64,000 nt of DNA, from the NCBI RefSeq assembly GCF_025698545.1, contig NC_068571.1, forward strand, positions 48,641,733 to 48,705,732, written 5' to 3'. Of the stretch, positions 60,711-64,000 are shown in pieces. The notes beneath the pieces are model-generated. The model saw nothing but the letters and a program-made list of their open reading frames with translations, did no database searches and had not been told where the DNA came from. How positions within the stretch are numbered: position 1 is the stretch's first letter; every line of letters begins with the position of its first letter. The DNA is from Gossypium raimondii. Taxonomy: Eukaryota > Streptophyta > Magnoliopsida > Malvales > Malvaceae. A program made the translations under genes and the position numbers.

Positions 60711-61125
60711 TGTTGAAACAAAATAGCAGCAAACATCAGCAAACATGAACAGTAAGAAAGGAAAATGAATGAGCAAAAAAACATAACTGAAAAGGAAGTC
60801 ATTATCTTTCATTCAATAATTTGAAATTATATTGAAAGTTACAAACTAATTTGACAGTTACCTAAACTTATAACTGCTCCCACTAAGTTGTCTAATTGTA
60901 AACTAAATAATACATAAGCAAAGCTGAACAAGTCAGCTATTACATCCATCAGTTTCAAATCAAAATCTTACTAACTTTAGATATCAAGTTACATGCTAAC
61001 TTGATCACATTACAAAAGAACAAAATGAAACAAAATAAACAGACTGCTTCTTGTTCTGCTCCAATGCTGGTCTGTTGCTGCTACAGCTTCTTGGTTACTT
61101 GTTGCATTGCAGTCCATGCTCAACA
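60711..61125 (-). repeat. 5' LTR of the copia element
   Basis: A 415-bp repeat beginning TGTTGAAACAAAATAGC and ending CAGTCCATGCTCAACA, followed by the ATAAT target duplication. It serves as promoter-side LTR because the coding sequence runs on the minus strand. Confidence 0.92.
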
Positions 61126-61130
61126 ATAAT

Positions 61131-63790
61131 GAGTACTATGGTCTGCCACTCACACTAACTTAACGCCTAAACTAAATGCTTTGTAAAAAACGAAAAATTA
61201 AACAGTAATTATTATAAAAGAAGAGTACTTTCGAAACCTTTTTAAAATCGACTTTTTATTTTAAAATAAAAAAGTGAGTCATCACCGATCTTTTTTAATT
61301 AGGTGTGCTCGGATCACCTCAAAGCTTTGTCATTTTAATAAAATGTTAGATTTATTAAAATTATTTTTGGTCTACAAAAATCCAGGAAATGAGTTCGGGA
61401 GCTAGTTACGTATGAGGAATGATTAGCACCCTCATAACGTCCAAAATTGGTACCTAATTGATTACTTGATGTCTTAGTGTCGAGAATTGAAAATTCAAAG
61501 AAAATTTAAGATACGATCCCTTCTTGCATGATTGCAAACTAAACTGAATTTTATGGAAAGAGCTTCTTATTTCGAGTCAATCAAGAAAAGGATCATGTCC
61601 CGTAAGTTAGGGCACGATATCTCGAATCCTCGAAAATAAGGATTCTCGTTATTTGATTATTACCTAAGTCTTATATATTTTAAAATTTAAAAGGATGCTC
61701 GTTTATCTTGGTTCAAGGATAAAGTCATACCCCGTAAGTTAGGGCACTATTTCTCGAATCATTAAACAAAGAACATTGCCTCGGTTTAAAAAAAATCCTT
61801 TTTTATGCATCGGGTAAAAATGAATACAACGTTTAATGCAATATGCAATTAATTTATTCAAGTGTTGGTACAAAAATAAACGAATATTTAAACATGTTGC
61901 ATAATATGGAAATGACAAAAATAGTATAGAATAGCTTACGTGGTCAAAAATGATAACAAAATAATAACACATGGTAGTTGGAATAATTTTAGCCGATTAA
62001 TAATACTATTTATTATGGCAATAATAGTAAATTAATAAGTGGAACATTAGTAATGACAAAAATGGTAAAATGATAAAAAGTATGATAATGCTATGATCAT
62101 GGTTGTGTAATATTAGTGAGAACAAAATAAAATATTCATTAGCAAAGATAATCATTTAACAATAACATCAACACTAAAAAATAAAAAAATAAAAACTAAA
62201 ATGAACTAAAATGAGATGATTAAGAAACTTAAGGATAAAATGCAAGTTATGTAACTTAAAGGACAAAATATAAATAAGGAATTAAAAATGCTGGAAATTA
62301 AATAAATAAAAAGGGCAAGATTAAATAAAAGATTCAACCGAAACCATAATAAAATTTTAGGGATAAAATAATAACAATAATAAATAAAAAGGCGAATTAA
62401 ATAAATGAGGGGTTAAATTGAAATTTAAACAGAACTTAAAGCATAAATTGCGAAATAAATAAGAAAAAGGGAAGTAAAGAACTAAATTGAAAATATAACA
62501 AAATTTAGCGCTTAAATTACGAGGAAGCGGAATATAAAGGGTTAAATTAAAATGGAATATAGAAGTTTTGGGACTCAGAAGGCAATTAATCCAATCCGTA
62601 TCATTCCCTTAGGTTGACAGTAGATCAAAGGACCAAATCGCAAGGGAATCAAAATAACGGGGTAAAAATGAAATAAAATAAAAAAGTACAGGACTAATTT
62701 AAAAACATTCTAAAAAGAAGAAGGGCCAAAATGGAAAATAACCCATTCTTCAAAAAAAGCCGGACCTAGAAGAGTTCGGGTCGGGTTGTCGAGCTATGCT
62801 TGAAACGATGTCGTTTTGATTGTCTGAAGCCAAGCTCAAAACGTCGTTTTGGGGGCTTATATAAGTAAAAAAAATCCTAAAAAAATCATTTGTAATCTCT
62901 TTTAAAAAAAAACTCTCTTCTCTCTTAACACTTTCTCTATATACGACCATAAAGGACGACGGACCTCCTCCGGTGGCCGGAGTTAAAAAAATTTCCCTTT
63001 TTTGCACCTATAGGACCCAGATCTGAAGGCAATGCCTTCTAAATTTAGAAAATAATAAATAAATAACAACTTTCGGTCGCTCTTTTTTGAACGCACACCC
63101 CTCGTGCCCACTTTTCTGGCGAAGCCCAGGCAGGTTCAAAGGAACCCAAGGGCCTTTCACGTCGAAAAGGGGTCGCTCTTCCTCGGGGACGATGGTCTTA
63201 CCCATCTACGGTGACGACGCGACGAATCAGGTAAAAGATTTGAACTTTCTATTTTTATTTAATTTCTTTTATATTTTTTGAGAAGAGAAAATAAATAACG
63301 AACAAAATGAACTACCTTTTTGAATCTGTTTATTTTTTTTTGTATTCTGTTTCGATTTCTTCGTAAAAAAATACACATGATCGTTATGGCTTTTATAGCA
63401 AAAAATATTACAAAATACTCTCTTTTGCTATTTCTTCTTTTCTGCTTCTGTCTTCTTTTGTTCTTTTCTTTTGTAGGAGTTTGTGGCAAGGTTAACGGCG
63501 TTGGGAAGGTCGCGCCTTGCCATTTTGATGAAACGATGGCAGGGAGGGATAGTCCTCGGGTGTCGTGTCCGTTGACATGGTAAGGAGCCGCGGCGACTAG
63601 GGTTTTTCTTGATTAGTTTAAGTTTTTAGGCTTGGGCTTTTAGGGTTTTTAGGTTAGCAGATTTGGGTTAGGGTAAATTGGGTAATGTATTTGGGCCAAT
63701 AGATTTTTTTGTAAATGAACGTGTTATTTTTTTTCTTTTTCTTTTTTGTGTTGTTTTGTTTATTGGGCCGGATAAAATTGGCCTATTACA
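61131..63790. repeat. Probable long LTR-type retroelement sequence
   Basis: The stretch has no convincing gene but strong repeat character. CCCGTAAGTTAGGGCAC occurs twice (about 61,598 and 61,731), each followed by a TCTCGAATC-type block. Then come many purine-rich phrases (GGGTTAAATTAAAATGG, GGACTAATTTAAAAAC) and a GC-richer part at 62,750-63,220. It closes with GGGCCGGATAAAATTGGCC followed by TATTACA at 63,790, which on the other strand gives a TGTAATA start like plant LTRs. The opposite boundary and a target duplication were not found. Assignment to a long Ty3/gypsy-type LTR is inference partly from memory of similar cotton repeats. Confidence 0.4.
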
Positions 63791-64000
63791 AATACAAAGA
63801 TTAAGAGAGAAAGAAAGATAGAATAAAAATAAAAAGATGATCCAATTTTCACTTAAATAGAATAAGTTTGTACATTTCCTCTATTTATAAAGCTTCAAGT
63901 ACCATAAGTTACAAAGCATTAAGGACCAATATTATGATATCCTGTAAATGATTTAGGGGTTACAATTACAAAATAATAAATTTAGGGTTATGGACATTCA
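63791..64000. other. Intergenic, nothing recognised
   Basis: The last 210 bases are AT-rich, with no open frame, repeat or regulatory motif that I can support. Confidence 0.5.

Larger units (their letters stand above)
56053..61125 (-). mobile_element. Ty1/copia LTR retrotransposon, nearly complete, defective
   Basis: The element is bounded by LTRs with TGTTGA...TCAACA termini and flanked by the 5-bp target duplication ATAAT (56,048-56,052 and 61,126-61,130). Transcription runs right to left. The 5' LTR is 60,711-61,125, followed inward by a primer-binding site similar to the initiator Met-tRNA type. The 3' LTR is 56,280-56,681, preceded by a polypurine tract. Internal order gag, protease, integrase, reverse transcriptase, RNase H is that of Ty1/copia. 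A truncated extra LTR copy (56,053-56,279) lies outside the 3' LTR yet inside the target duplication. Coding breaks are described under the gag-pol entry. Confidence 0.95.

Noticed and set aside
56280..61125. Interpretation as a younger copia element nested in an older LTR
   Set aside because: The right LTR is followed by ATAAT, which matches the sequence outside the partial LTR at 56,048-56,052, not LTR sequence; a single insertion with a duplicated LTR part fits better.
62750..63205. Two adjacent minus-strand open frames of 85 and 65 codons
   Set aside because: They lie in LTR-like repeat DNA and are joined only by a stop; no family motif was recognised.
1..64000. CRISPR arrays, operons, bacterial-type defence or biosynthetic clusters
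   Set aside because: Nothing of this kind is present; the genes are spliced plant nuclear genes and the repeats are transposable elements or microsatellites.
1..64000. tRNA and rRNA genes
   Set aside because: I saw no cloverleaf-like A/B box combination or rRNA core sequence while reading, but a covariance-model scan was not possible.

Overview
This window is nuclear DNA of a dicotyledonous plant. Genes are intron-rich with GT-AG junctions, the background is strongly AT-rich, and the families (AP2/ERF factors, F-box/FBA proteins, plant-type phosphofructokinase) and mobile elements are plant-type. Several dispersed repeats resemble ones I associate with cotton (Gossypium, Malvaceae); that genus assignment is inference from memory, not proven by the sequence.

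Layout. 1-10.9 kb is a gene-free repeat desert holding a fossil RNase H fragment, an inverted-repeat element and a 2.1-kb solo LTR with a perfect 5-bp target duplication. 11.0-15.8 kb carries two intronless ERF transcription-factor genes in the same orientation, separated by MITE-like and hAT-like repeats. 15.8-21.3 kb is repeat-rich with no convincing intact gene. 21.3-27.4 kb (minus strand) is a 14-exon ATP-dependent 6-phosphofructokinase gene with a putative plastid transit peptide. 27.6-29.0 kb holds a decayed LINE reverse transcriptase and an LTR-like fragment. 31.1-46.5 kb (plus strand) is a 39-exon gene for the nucleolar HEAT-repeat protein UTP10/HEATR1; my exon chain stays in frame for about 2,169 residues. 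48.0-49.8 kb is a 7-exon CBP3-type ubiquinol-cytochrome c chaperone gene with one GC-AG intron. 50.2-55.2 kb is a minus-strand F-box tandem cluster: one intact gene, one truncated relic, and one near-complete copy cut by a single in-frame stop. 56.05-61.13 kb is an almost complete but defective Ty1/copia retrotransposon with LTRs, primer-binding site, polypurine tract and target duplication. 61.1-63.8 kb looks like long LTR-type repeat sequence.

Functionally the genes are unrelated housekeeping and regulatory genes (stress/defence transcription, glycolysis, ribosome biogenesis, respiratory complex III assembly, probable SCF ubiquitin ligase adaptors); there is no operon-like system. The most distinctive signals are the structural histories of the mobile elements (solo LTR, duplicated LTR segment, repeated Trp-to-TAG lesions), the F-box copy reduced to an F-box-only reading frame, and the non-canonical splice donor. 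I found no convincing new biological system.
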